Source of the DNA: CAYLRU01 sp964386565
GTDB lineage: Bacteria; Desulfobacterota; Desulfobacteria; Desulfobacterales; UBA5616
Assembly: GCA_964386565.1 (NCBI GenBank)
Contig: CAYLRU010000043.1
Span: 1 to 23,015, forward strand
Length of the DNA: 23,015 nt
Direction: 5' to 3'
Below, piece after piece: positions 7,945 through 16,384 of this stretch. The stretch's first letter is position 1, and every line of letters begins with the position of its first letter. The notes under the pieces are model-generated. The model ran no database searches. It was not told the DNA's origin and saw only the letters and a program-made list of their open reading frames with translations. The translations under genes were made by a program, and so were the position numbers.

Positions 7945-8535
7945 TTATTTTCTTTGAAACCAATACCATCCCGAGGGGTAACCGCTTTCTTCACCAATGA
8001 CTGAACGGGATTTTGAAAACGCGGATTGCAGCAGCGCGTCAACATTTTCAGGGGAAATGCCCCGGGTTTTTCCTTTCCAGGGCCGGGGCAGCCACGCATA
8101 GAGCATGAACATGCCTTTGGGTCTTACCAGTCTTGCCAGATGCCGGGCATAATTGATCCGGTTTTTTTCTTTCAGGGTAAACAGGCAACCGATATCCAAA
8201 GCATAATCATATGGGCCGGCCAGCATGGAGAGGTCGGATACATCAGCTACATGAAAGTCGATCTCCAGTCCTGCTTTGGCGGCTTTTCGCCGGGCGTCGC
8301 GGATAGCCTTGGGAACAAAATCCACCCCGGTCACCTTCCACCCGTGGGAGGCCAAGGTTACGGCGTTGGTCCCGGTGCCGCATCCCAGGTCCAGGGCTCT
8401 GCCGGGGGATGTCTTCCCGATAAATTCCATGACTTCCGGAGGTGTAATATTGGTATCCCACGGCGTCTTTCCGCGAAAATACCGCCATTGAAATATTAAG
8501 CGGCTGCGATCAAATATTTTCCTCAACAGATCCAT
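7945..8535 (-). CDS. Class I SAM-dependent methyltransferase (TehB-like)
   Basis: This small cytoplasmic methyltransferase has 196 residues from ATG 8533-8535, with GGGAAAA about 8 bases upstream; a TTG directly before it is also open. The N-terminal part has FRGKTPWDTNITPPEV, where PWD is typical of thiopurine/tellurite-type methyltransferases. Motif I is ALDLGCGTGTN (about 48-57), followed by the acidic end of beta-2 (VTGVDFVPKAI), the adenine-binding region FHVADVSDL and the YDYALDIGCLFTL strand. The Trp- and Phe-rich end (GWYWFQRK) is also seen in small TehB-like enzymes. The substrate cannot be read from the sequence. It stands alone, divergent from the radical SAM gene. Confidence 0.85.
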   Translation of the reverse strand: MDLLRKIFDRSRLIFQWRYFRGKTPWDTNITPPEVMEFIGKTSPGRALDLGCGTGTNAVTLASHGWKVTGVDFVPKAIRDARRKAAKAGLEIDFHVADVSDLSMLAGPYDYALDIGCLFTLKEKNRINYARHLARLVRPKGMFMLYAWLPRPWKGKTRGISPENVDALLQSAFSKSRSVIGEESGYPSGWYWFQRK

Positions 8536-8599
8536 CAATATTTTCCCATACCCTATTTATTAATTTATTATAGATATCCCGGTGCGTTCACAGCACAAT

Positions 8600-8642
8600 G
8601 ATTCGCCGACCTCAAAGCAGGGTCGGTTGAGTCGTTTTTTTT
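8600..8642 (+). terminator. Intrinsic terminator-like hairpin ahead of the radical SAM gene
   Basis: CCGACC (8606-8611) pairs with GGTCGG (8621-8626), and an outer GATTC/GAGTC pair extends the stem. Eight T residues follow (8635-8642). No plus-strand gene ends before it, because the methyltransferase on the left is divergent. It would therefore terminate a leader transcript or a short RNA starting between about 8540 and 8600, or act as an attenuator for the gene at 8735. Confidence 0.6.
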
Positions 8643-8692
8643 ACCGGATATATGTTTTATCTTGCCCTAATGTGACTTCTTGATTAGATAAA

Positions 8693-8715
8693 ATATCCCA
8701 TGACAAGTGGGATAT
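8693..8715. promoter_or_regulatory. Perfect palindrome upstream of the radical SAM gene (operator candidate)
   Basis: ATATCCCA (8693-8700) and TGGGATAT (8708-8715) form a perfect 8-bp inverted repeat around a 7-base spacer. It ends 19 bases before the ATG at 8735 and just ahead of the AAGGAA ribosome-binding site. It could be a repressor operator, or an RNA hairpin that controls access to the start. Confidence 0.5.
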
Positions 8716-8734
8716 CAACAGAATATAAGGAAAT

Positions 8735-10021
8735 ATGATGGAAAACTGGATAACCGCCGTGGTGGCAGATGCCAAGGGCGAGATATTCGAACTCGACGGG
8801 TATGCGGCCGTGGGAATGGCGGGAATAAGGCTGGTTCCGTTAACAAGAAAAAATACCATCAATATGCCGTATGGCGGGGAGCTGATGCTGTTGCCGGATC
8901 GGCGTCCTGTTTTGTACAATATTTCAGAGCGCTGCTTCGAGGTGCTTCATGAGAATCCATTTGCTCCGGAAGAACCGGTATACCCGGTGGCGGGATTTAA
9001 CTCTCCGGGTTTTTTCAACACCTATGTGACGGCATATCAGGAGATGAAGACCGCAACGTTTTTGCCGCTTTTTTCATACGGTGCCGTGGGATGGTCCGGC
9101 AAGGGGTTTAAGACTTCCGTCATACAGGTGGACACAGAGCCCCGCCAGGACCTGCGGCGCATGAAGATCGAGGATGTGAGAAAAGGGGTTGAGACCATAA
9201 GGCGCCTTATGCCGAAAAACCGGTTGCGCCGCCACCTTGAAAAATGTGCATTGACTTATGGCTGCCCGGCGGGGAAAAATTTTTTCTTAAACCGGTACGA
9301 AGCCCCTTTGCCAACCGCCGCGGCCTGCAATGCCAATTGCCTGGGTTGCATATCCCTGCAGGATCATCCCGAAATCAAATGCAGCCAGGATCGCATCGAC
9401 TTTACGCCGCATCCCGATGAAATTGCCGAGGTGGCCCTGTATCACATCGAAAAGGTCCGCTGTGCAGTGGTGAGTTTCGGCCAGGGATGCGAAGGAGATC
9501 CGTTAATGGCGGCTCACGTCATTGAACCGGCCATCCGGAAAATTCGGAAAAACACCCCAAACGGCACTATCAACATGAATACCAACGGCAGTAAACCCGA
9601 TTTGGTGAAAAAACTTTTTGACGCCGGACTGGACAGTATCCGGATCAGTATGAACAGCGTCAGGGAAGAGTGCTATGAAGCCTATTTCAGGCCCCGGGGG
9701 TATGGCTTTACGGATGTCCTCGGCAGCATCGATCTGGCCCTGGCAAACAAAAAATTCGTCTCAATCAATTATCTCAATTGTCCCGGGTTTACGGATACAC
9801 CCCAGGAATTTGGAGCGCTGAAAAACTTTTTAGCGGCATATCCCGTTAATATGATCCAGTGGCGGAATCTGAATTTTGATCCAAGGCGGTATTGGGACAT
9901 AATGGAAAACCTCCTGCCCCATGGCATGCCGCTGGGGATGGAAAAAATATTTAACCGGATCAGGCGTGAATTCCCGGAAGTACGACACGGATATTTCAAT
10001 CCGCCGAAGGAAACCTTTTGA
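8735..10021 (+). CDS. Radical SAM protein of unknown function
   Basis: This 428-residue protein has the radical SAM cluster motif C198-x3-C202-x2-C205 (AACNANCLGC), which binds a [4Fe-4S] cluster for reductive cleavage of SAM. A GEGDP-type SAM-binding stretch (FGQGCEGDPL, about 248-257) and the strand motif GTINMNTNGSKPDLV follow, as in MoaA/PflA-like barrels. Unusually, about 190 residues precede the cluster motif; they form a separate N-terminal domain I do not recognise, ending in a Cys pair (C171, C177) with C216 beyond the core motif. These could hold a second cluster. ATG 8735 and ATG 8738 are adjacent; AAGGAA lies just upstream. It precedes prmA by 93 bases in the same direction. Its substrate is unknown. 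Confidence 0.88.
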   Translation: MMENWITAVVADAKGEIFELDGYAAVGMAGIRLVPLTRKNTINMPYGGELMLLPDRRPVLYNISERCFEVLHENPFAPEEPVYPVAGFNSPGFFNTYVTAYQEMKTATFLPLFSYGAVGWSGKGFKTSVIQVDTEPRQDLRRMKIEDVRKGVETIRRLMPKNRLRRHLEKCALTYGCPAGKNFFLNRYEAPLPTAAACNANCLGCISLQDHPEIKCSQDRIDFTPHPDEIAEVALYHIEKVRCAVVSFGQGCEGDPLMAAHVIEPAIRKIRKNTPNGTINMNTNGSKPDLVKKLFDAGLDSIRISMNSVREECYEAYFRPRGYGFTDVLGSIDLALANKKFVSINYLNCPGFTDTPQEFGALKNFLAAYPVNMIQWRNLNFDPRRYWDIMENLLPHGMPLGMEKIFNRIRREFPEVRHGYFNPPKETF

Positions 10022-10114
10022 AAGACGCCCGTCGAACCGGGAAAAACTTGAATCAGATGCTTAGTCCATCAAAACCCTGCCGTTTCCGGGTGGACACGAC
10101 CTGAGGGTCAAGTC

Positions 10115-11038
10115 ATGAAATGGATAGAAACAAAGGTGGTCTTAATTGATGAAACGGCAATCCATTCGGTGGATCTGGTATCGGATATCTTTTCCGATCT
10201 CGGACTCCAGGGTGTTGTTATTGAGGAACCGGGTCTGGAACCCGAAGAAGGATGGGGGGAGGATGCGGTGGCCCTTCCGGAGCATCATGGGGTCATCGGG
10301 TATTTCCCGAAAAACAAGTTGGTCGGGGAACAATGCCGCCGGCTTGAACAAAGGCTCTTTCGACTGAAACAGGGAACAGGATTTGACTTTCGAATTTATT
10401 ATCGTGAAATTGATGAGGCAGACTGGGCTCAATCCTGGAAAGCGTTCTTTTTTCCCCAGCGCATCAGCGACCGGATTATCATCAAGCCCACCTAGCGGGA
10501 TGTGGATGCGGGTCCGGACGATATCATTCTTGAGATCGATCCGGGCATGGCATTCGGCACGGGGGTTCATCCCACCACGTCGACCTGCATCGAGATGATT
10601 CAGACCTTTTTGAAACCAAAAGACCGAATGCTGGATGTGGGAACGGGATCCGGCATCCTGATGATAGCAGGGGCCAAACTCGGGGCTTCCTTTGTTTACG
10701 GTGTGGATATCGATGACATGGCGGTGGAGATCGCAAAGAAAAATTTACTCAAGAACCGGATCGATCCGGGGTTTTTCACCGTTAAAAGGGGGCATCTCAT
10801 TGATGGGGTAAGCAGCCGGTTTGAGCTGGTAACGGCAAATATCCTGCTGGAGGTTGTCCTGGTGCTTTTAGAGGAAATTCATCGGGTTTTGGAAAAAGGC
10901 GGCGTGATGATTGCCAGCGGTATTATCGAAAGAAACAAGGATGCGGTGATTGATAAAATGGTGTCAAAGGGATTTGCGATTATCGGGGTCAAACTAAAAG
11001 AGGGGTGGGCCACCATTGCCGGAAAATCAGCGTCATAA
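10115..11038 (+). pseudogene. prmA: Ribosomal protein L11 methyltransferase PrmA, interrupted by an in-frame TAG
   Basis: PrmA trimethylates ribosomal protein L11. Read through, the frame gives 307 codons plus a TAA stop. The first 126 codons (10115-10492) are the N-terminal L11-recognition domain, ending WAQSWKAFFFPQRISDRIIIKPT. A TAG follows at 10493-10495, then RDVDAGPDDIILEIDPGMAFGTGVHPTT in the same frame (shown here to mark the junction only: IDPGMAFGTG is the signature), then DVGTGSG (motif I) and the catalytic-domain NILL motif. The frame is not shifted. The stop sits where PrmA proteins have the Trp of P-S/T-W, so one base change (TGG to TAG) explains it. No other damage is visible. 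It is therefore either a very recent nonsense mutation, a sequencing error, or a read-through codon. A GTG at 10502 could in principle start the catalytic half alone. Confidence 0.9.
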
Positions 11039-11062
11039 TCCTAAAAAATGATCGTATCGGGC

Positions 11063-12496
11063 CTAGACCGGTTCCTTTTCCATTTTCGGTTCATTGAACG
11101 TATCATGCCGGATGGTTGAAAGCTCATTCAGTGCTTCCCTGATTTCCTTGGCGCCCCTGTCAAAAACCAGCTGAACATCTGTGTATTCCCGCTTGAGATC
11201 TTTTATATGGAAGTATCCCCGGGTTTTTTTCAGGTATTTTTCCACGAGATGGCGCACCGACTGCCAGCTGTCCCGCCTGGTCTGTGTATACAGATTGGTG
11301 AGATTGTCCAGGTTTTTTAATGTTTTGCGGAAAAAGCGGCCCTGAACGTATTTTCTCATGACGGTTATCCACAACAGCAATATGGACAATGCAAAGATTC
11401 CGCCCATGCCCCACACCAGGTTACCGTCAACTGTTTCAAAGGTCGGGCTTGCCATCATGACGGGGACCGAGCCCCCTCCGATAAGAAGGCTTGCGATAAG
11501 GCCGGTTAGGGAATATTTCAGGATGACGTTTTTCAACAGGAGGCGATAATTGATGAGGCCTTCCAAAAGGTGACCAAGCCTCTCTCCGTGTATTTCCACA
11601 AATGTCGCCAGGTTGTCCAACCGGTGCCGGGGGGCCTGCAGGATGGCTTTTTTCAACTCTTCTCTCTGGTTTTCCAGGTGGTTTAAATAATTTAATTCCT
11701 GTTCAGAATGATGACGAGACTTTTTTGCGGCGCGCGGGGAATAGGTAAGGAGGATCATGGGAATATCTTTTCTGCCGGTCATCTGGGACAGATTCCAGCA
11801 CAACGTGCCGTAGACCCGCAACAGATCGATTAGGGATTCGCATTCATCCACCCGGTTTAATACATAAAGAATCCGGTCTTCAAGTGTCCTGGATGGGAGG
11901 GTTTCCCTGAGGCTCATGTAAGCTTCCCGAACGGTACCTGCCTTGTGCGGATCGAACAGGACCAGCACAAGATCGGCAATATGGGCAAAATCACCGATAA
12001 CTTCCTGGTAATTATATCCCCTGTCACGCTCGGTGATGCTGTCCAGCATGCCCGGCGTGTCAATAATGGCGATATTTCTAAGAAACGGGGAATTGACTTT
12101 TTTCAGTTTGAAATGGGCGGCAAACCGTTGTCCGTGCTTTTTTAAAGACTCAAAAGGAAACTCAGGGTCATTAAGCAGGAATTTGCCGTCCCGCTCCTCA
12201 ACGGTACGAATTCCGCCGTTGTTTTCCGCCACCGTATCGTCGTAAGTTAATATGGTGAATGAATCGTCCGTCGGTGCCTGGCCGGTGGCCTGGATATCCG
12301 CTTCGAGGAATTCATTAATCAACGTTGATTTTCCGGATGAGTAGTTGCCCAGCACCAGTACCAGGGGGCGCCATTTAATATTGGTTTCCAATGGCGAATC
12401 GCTGTAGCCGTACTTCAGGGCCACGGGCGTGAGTTTTTCCGCCACCATTTCCAATATTTCCGCCCGAAGTGAATTAATATAGTTTTCGCGATACAT
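11063..12496 (-). CDS. Dynamin-like GTPase with two C-terminal membrane segments
   Basis: This 477-residue large GTPase is likely attached to the inner membrane. The G domain shows G1 GNYSSGKST (from residue 50), a switch-I Thr in QAPTDDSF (about 76), G3 DTPGM (146-150) and G4 NRVD (214-217). A helical region follows to about 320, then two hydrophobic segments (about 328-349 and 360-380) and a basic helical tail, the layout of bacterial dynamin-like and EHD-type proteins that deform or tether membranes. ATG 12496 has a strong AAGGAG seven bases upstream that overlaps the stop of the VWA gene, so translation is coupled to it. The gap is 9 bases. The stop codon is TAG and the gene converges on prmA. 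Confidence 0.88.
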   Translation of the reverse strand: MYRENYINSLRAEILEMVAEKLTPVALKYGYSDSPLETNIKWRPLVLVLGNYSSGKSTLINEFLEADIQATGQAPTDDSFTILTYDDTVAENNGGIRTVEERDGKFLLNDPEFPFESLKKHGQRFAAHFKLKKVNSPFLRNIAIIDTPGMLDSITERDRGYNYQEVIGDFAHIADLVLVLFDPHKAGTVREAYMSLRETLPSRTLEDRILYVLNRVDECESLIDLLRVYGTLCWNLSQMTGRKDIPMILLTYSPRAAKKSRHHSEQELNYLNHLENQREELKKAILQAPRHRLDNLATFVEIHGERLGHLLEGLINYRLLLKNVILKYSLTGLIASLLIGGGSVPVMMASPTFETVDGNLVWGMGGIFALSILLLWITVMRKYVQGRFFRKTLKNLDNLTNLYTQTRRDSWQSVRHLVEKYLKKTRGYFHIKDLKREYTDVQLVFDRGAKEIREALNELSTIRHDTFNEPKMEKEPV

Positions 12497-12505
12497 GAAT
12501 TCTCC

Positions 12506-14098
12506 TTATATCTTCCCATGCCGCCGTTTGATTTCTTCCACAAGAATCAACTCGCCGAGTTCATTGGGCAGGCACATGACCGCCCTGCCGCGGTTGATTT
12601 TGGCGATGGCATGGGTGAATTCCACCAGGACCGGGTTATTGTCCAGCATGAAAGTTTCGATATGCATTCCCTGGGCGGTCACCTTTCGCACTTCGGCAAG
12701 GGTTGCTTTGCAGGCATTGGGGCTTAGTCCGAACATACCGTCCGGCAGTTCCACGTACAACCGGTTTTCTTCGTAATAGGCCGTGGGCTGGCCGTCCGTG
12801 ATGACAAGGACCCGGTTGTTGCGGTTTCCGCTTTTTTTAATGAGTTGCATGGCCAGCCGGAGTCCGCCCTGAAGGTTTGTATAGGGTCGATCCGCATCCC
12901 ATACGCACAGGGCCAGTTCGTTTCCCCTCAATTCCCGGGCTTCCGTTGAAAATCCCACCACGTGAAATTTATCCTTGGGAAACCGGGTCCGGATGTAATG
13001 GTCCAGTGCAAGGGCCACTTTTTTTCCCGCTTCGAACCGGCCTTCCCAGGACATGGACCAGGATAGATCCAGAAGGATAACCGTTGTGGACGTGACATGC
13101 CGCTCCCGTTCCCGGACATACAGGTCTTCATGGGAAAGGCGGACCTCGCCGTTTGTAAACGAGTTTTTCAGGACCGCACTTAAGATGGTTTTGGTGATGT
13201 CCAGATCAAGACGATCTCCGTATTCATATGGCCGTGAAGAATCCGGCTCGATTTCGCCGGATTGGGGGGCGTTTCCCGGATGACCGCCGGGCCGGTCCTT
13301 CCTGGCGTGGTGATAAATTTTGCCGAAGGCGGTTTCTCCCAGCGCCCGTATTCCCCTTGGTGTCATGTTGAAACCGGTTTTTTTGTTAAAGTCGGCCACA
13401 CCTTCATCGGATATGATATCCGGCAACTGGAGAAGGATATTCATGGATTCCCCGGCTTCGTCGCCAAGGGACCGGGACAGTTCCTTTAGGTCGATCTTGG
13501 AAATTTGTCCGCTTAAAATCTGCTGCTGGAGTTTTTCAAGGGATTCCATTTTTCGCATGAGTTCCACGGCCTGGTTAAAATCCAGCGATTCATCCCCTGT
13601 GAATTGATCGGCATATCGACCGTAAAAGTCATACAGGTCGAAGATGTCGTCTTCACGATTCTTCCAGTAGTCGAAAAGGTTTTTGCTGTCTGGATTTTCA
13701 AATTCAAAATGCGCCAGATCGTTCAGCTTTTCAAGCAGTCCGGGGGGAAGGGATTCATATGAGGGCGGTGCCGGCATTTTTTTCTGCATTCGCGTCATGG
13801 CCTCATCGGCCAGCAGGAATTTCAGATCATCCATGGGCATATCAAAGGCATTTTCGAGATGATATTGGTCTGAAAGATCTTTTTTCTGCTGCTCCAGTTC
13901 TTTAACCATCTCCGCCAGACCCATGACCCGGAAGCTCATGCCGGCCATGGGAAAACCGTTCCAGAGCATCTGCGCCAGGGCCATGTTGGGGCTTAATCCC
14001 TTTAATATGTTGTCCATAAACCGGTCCACAATCTCTTTTTTATCCAGACTGAAAGGAGACTGGGTGCCGTCCCATTTTTTATAGACAAGAAACGTCAT
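12506..14098 (-). CDS. VWA-domain protein partnering the upstream AAA+ ATPase
   Basis: This 530-residue protein is soluble (no signal or membrane segment). Residues 1-300 are mostly helical and acidic, of unknown fold. Residues about 335-520 form a von Willebrand A domain with an intact MIDAS metal site: D344-x-S346-x-S348 (DLSWSMS), T407 (YTNLQGG) and D435 (ITDGQP). Proteins of this type act as adaptors of MoxR/chelatase-like AAA+ ATPases (compare ViaA with RavA, or CoxE and BchD). The ATG overlaps the stop of the AAA+ gene (TCAT on the plus strand at 14095-14098), which strongly supports a physical pair. The target that the pair remodels is unknown. Confidence 0.88.
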   Translation of the reverse strand: MTFLVYKKWDGTQSPFSLDKKEIVDRFMDNILKGLSPNMALAQMLWNGFPMAGMSFRVMGLAEMVKELEQQKKDLSDQYHLENAFDMPMDDLKFLLADEAMTRMQKKMPAPPSYESLPPGLLEKLNDLAHFEFENPDSKNLFDYWKNREDDIFDLYDFYGRYADQFTGDESLDFNQAVELMRKMESLEKLQQQILSGQISKIDLKELSRSLGDEAGESMNILLQLPDIISDEGVADFNKKTGFNMTPRGIRALGETAFGKIYHHARKDRPGGHPGNAPQSGEIEPDSSRPYEYGDRLDLDITKTILSAVLKNSFTNGEVRLSHEDLYVRERERHVTSTTVILLDLSWSMSWEGRFEAGKKVALALDHYIRTRFPKDKFHVVGFSTEARELRGNELALCVWDADRPYTNLQGGLRLAMQLIKKSGNRNNRVLVITDGQPTAYYEENRLYVELPDGMFGLSPNACKATLAEVRKVTAQGMHIETFMLDNNPVLVEFTHAIAKINRGRAVMCLPNELGELILVEEIKRRHGKI

Positions 14099-15495
14099 CG
14101 GTATCGTATCCCTTTTTGCAGTACCTCGCGATTCAGTTTGTTTGATAAATGGAGCCCTTCGAGAATAAACTCGATGGCTGAAGCGGCAAGTGCGGGTTTG
14201 TCCGGTTCAACAAGCTGATGGACAGCTTTCTTTAATCCCTTGATGACATGATACCCGTCCATGTAGTCTTCCGAGGGTTGGTTGCTGGATATTTCCGCGG
14301 ACATGTCGTTTTTAAAAGAATCAATGATCGGAGACAGATCTTCAATTTTGAAATATTGGTCGAACACAATTTTGACGGCACGTTTGACAAGTGTTTCCAA
14401 GATGTTATTACCGGTATCATCCGGAATTTCGTACTCCAGCTCAATTTTTCCGGAGATGGCGGGAAAGACGGCATCAATATCCGTTATTCGGGGAACGGCT
14501 TCTGTTTCCCCGACCAGCAGGCACCGCTTAACGGCATTTCCGATGATGGTCTCGTAGCTTCGGATGGAGACCCGGCAACTGACGCCGGAGTGCTGGTTGA
14601 CATCGGCGCTTTTTCTTGCCTGAAAAGTGATTTCAGCCAAAATTTCCTTTATAAAATCGGGTGTGTGAATTTTTATGCCATTGATTTCCGGTTTTTCAAA
14701 CTCCTGTTCCATGATCCGGATTTCATATGCTCTTTCCCTGGGGTAATGGGTTCTGAGCTGAACGTCGAATCGATCCTTCAGGGGGGTGATGATCCGCCCG
14801 CGGTTTGTATAATCTTCCGGGTTTGCCGTGGCGATGATAAAAATATCAAGGGGCAGCCGGACAGGGAATCCCTTGATCTGAAAATCGCTTTCTTCCATGA
14901 TATTAAAAAAGGCCACCTGGATTTTTTCCGCCAGATCCGGCAGTTCATTTATGGCGAATATGCTCCGATGGGCCCTGGGCACCAGGCCGAAATGAATGGC
15001 GGATTCATCGTCCAGTGTTTTGCCCCGGGCTATTTTAATGGGATCGATTTCACCGATGAGGTCTGCGGTACTGACGTCGGATGTGGCCAGTTTTTCAACC
15101 AGCCGCCGGTTTTTCGGGATGTAGGTAATGGGGAGATCGTCTCCCATTTCGGCGATTCTGGTCCGGCACTGGGTGCAGATCGGGGCGAACGGGTCGTCAT
15201 GAATGGGGCAGCCGTCGATGGCCGGCATTTCATCATCTAAAAATTCCACCATATTTCGAATGATCCGGCTTTTCCCCTGGCCCCGTTCACCCAGAATGAT
15301 GATATTGTGACCGCATAGAAGGGCGTTGATCAAACCGGGGATCACTGTTTCGTCATAACCGATAATGTCCGGAAAAATCGGCTCCTTGTTTTTTAATTTC
15401 CTGATCAGGTTTGACCGCATTTCTTCTCTGACGCTTGGCAATCGCCTGACCTGTTTTTTGAGTTCACCAAAGGTTGTTGGGTGATTGCTCGGCAT
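14095..15495 (-). CDS. MoxR/Mg-chelatase-like AAA+ ATPase
   Basis: This cytoplasmic ATPase has 466 residues. I chose ATG 15493-15495, which has AAGGAG six bases upstream; the frame is open to 15564 without such a site. The AAA+ core has Walker A GERGQGKS (69-76), a Walker-B-like strand SIFAINELPDL (178-188), sensor 1 ATANPEDYTNRGR (from about 222) and a C-terminal helical lid. The core resembles the BchI/ChlI chelatase and MoxR groups. Between Walker A and B lies C96-x2-H99-x7-C107-x2-C110 (CPIHDDPFAPICTQC), which looks like a small zinc-binding insert. ATPases of this clade usually work as hexamers with a VWA partner, here encoded by the overlapping next gene. Confidence 0.9.
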   Translation of the reverse strand: MPSNHPTTFGELKKQVRRLPSVREEMRSNLIRKLKNKEPIFPDIIGYDETVIPGLINALLCGHNIIILGERGQGKSRIIRNMVEFLDDEMPAIDGCPIHDDPFAPICTQCRTRIAEMGDDLPITYIPKNRRLVEKLATSDVSTADLIGEIDPIKIARGKTLDDESAIHFGLVPRAHRSIFAINELPDLAEKIQVAFFNIMEESDFQIKGFPVRLPLDIFIIATANPEDYTNRGRIITPLKDRFDVQLRTHYPRERAYEIRIMEQEFEKPEINGIKIHTPDFIKEILAEITFQARKSADVNQHSGVSCRVSIRSYETIIGNAVKRCLLVGETEAVPRITDIDAVFPAISGKIELEYEIPDDTGNNILETLVKRAVKIVFDQYFKIEDLSPIIDSFKNDMSAEISSNQPSEDYMDGYHVIKGLKKAVHQLVEPDKPALAASAIEFILEGLHLSNKLNREVLQKGIRYR

Positions 15496-15511
15496 TTTCG
15501 CTCCTTGTATC

Positions 15512-16354
15512 TTATTTTCGCCTTGGTGCACCGTCAAAATAATGTTTGTCCAGTTCCCAGTCAATCAGTGCCGGGGATTTCGGTCTCGGTGGTTTAAAAT
15601 CGAAAATGACGGCTAAGAAATCCGTGACAATACGGTACGTCGCCCCCCACAGCAGATCGGATTCTCCATCGGATTGGTGAAGATATCCCGGATGGCACGG
15701 CGGCAATTCGTTTTTTGATGCTGCGGCGTTTCCGGCCAGTCTCAGTCTGAACATAGCATGATTTTCCGGATTTAGCAGATGACGAAAGGGGATGTAAACG
15801 ATTTTTTCAACCTCCCAATTATGAAAAAAACGTGTCTGCCTGGGAATCCATCCCACCATGGGGAAGATGAACCGATTTTGGATGGCTAGTCTCTGAGGAT
15901 GAAGCGTTCCGAGAAATCTCACACTGAAAGGGTTGATTCTCATTTCCTCAAAACTTTCCCGCAGGCTTGTGGCGAAGAGAATGGAAAGGTTGTGGGCCTG
16001 TCCGGGCATTTGCTTTTTGCATTTGGACCAGAACGTCCACCGGGTGAGCGGGGAGAACGGAAATTTCAAAAGTTTTGCCAGAAACCGGTCCAGACCCGGC
16101 GAAACACCACCTCCCGGGCAGCACAGGTCACCGGCCTGCCGTACATTTTTGGAGCGTTTGTTCAGTATCAGGCACAGGTCTGCCGGTTCTTCGCTGTTGT
16201 CGCACCTGGGGCCGATGGGAACCAGTACAGCCGATTGGTCCAGGACATGGCCCACATTATCCGGAAAGATTTCCCCCACGTGTCTGTTATTATAAAGGGA
16301 CTTCTGAACCTCTTGTACCAATATCGCGTGATTTTCCTGTAATCGTATATTCAA
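15512..16354 (-). CDS. Nudix hydrolase (CoA-pyrophosphatase-like) with a split Nudix box
   Basis: This is a Nudix-fold hydrolase of nucleoside-diphosphate-type substrates, most like the NudL/CoA diphosphatase group by its SAVLVPIG strand and the GTLHP...NRFIFPMVGWI core. The Nudix box is present but split: CPGGGV and the helix with RESFEEM are separated by about 40 extra residues (GLDRFLAKLLKF...ILFAT), where families normally have about 10. Activity is therefore uncertain. The start is unclear: TTG 16393, TTG 16354 and TTG 16321 are all possible, and none has a strong Shine-Dalgarno; there is no ATG. Its stop lies 16 bases before the AAA+ ATG, so it is probably the first gene of the AAA+/VWA/dynamin transcript. 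Confidence 0.78.
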   Translation of the reverse strand: MNIRLQENHAILVQEVQKSLYNNRHVGEIFPDNVGHVLDQSAVLVPIGPRCDNSEEPADLCLILNKRSKNVRQAGDLCCPGGGVSPGLDRFLAKLLKFPFSPLTRWTFWSKCKKQMPGQAHNLSILFATSLRESFEEMRINPFSVRFLGTLHPQRLAIQNRFIFPMVGWIPRQTRFFHNWEVEKIVYIPFRHLLNPENHAMFRLRLAGNAAASKNELPPCHPGYLHQSDGESDLLWGATYRIVTDFLAVIFDFKPPRPKSPALIDWELDKHYFDGAPRRK

Positions 16355-16384
16355 TTTACAGTATCCGGTAAAATTCTGTTTGCC

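Noticed and set aside
10493..10495. Pyrrolysine insertion as the preferred explanation for the TAG in prmA
   Set aside because: No pyl genes or insertion context are visible, four neighbouring genes use TAG as a normal stop, and Pyl is not known in PrmA; kept only as an alternative.
14248..15240. Long open frame (330 codons) on the plus strand
   Set aside because: It lies wholly opposite the AAA+ ATPase gene, which has clear Walker and sensor motifs; the plus-strand protein shows no domain and no ribosome site.
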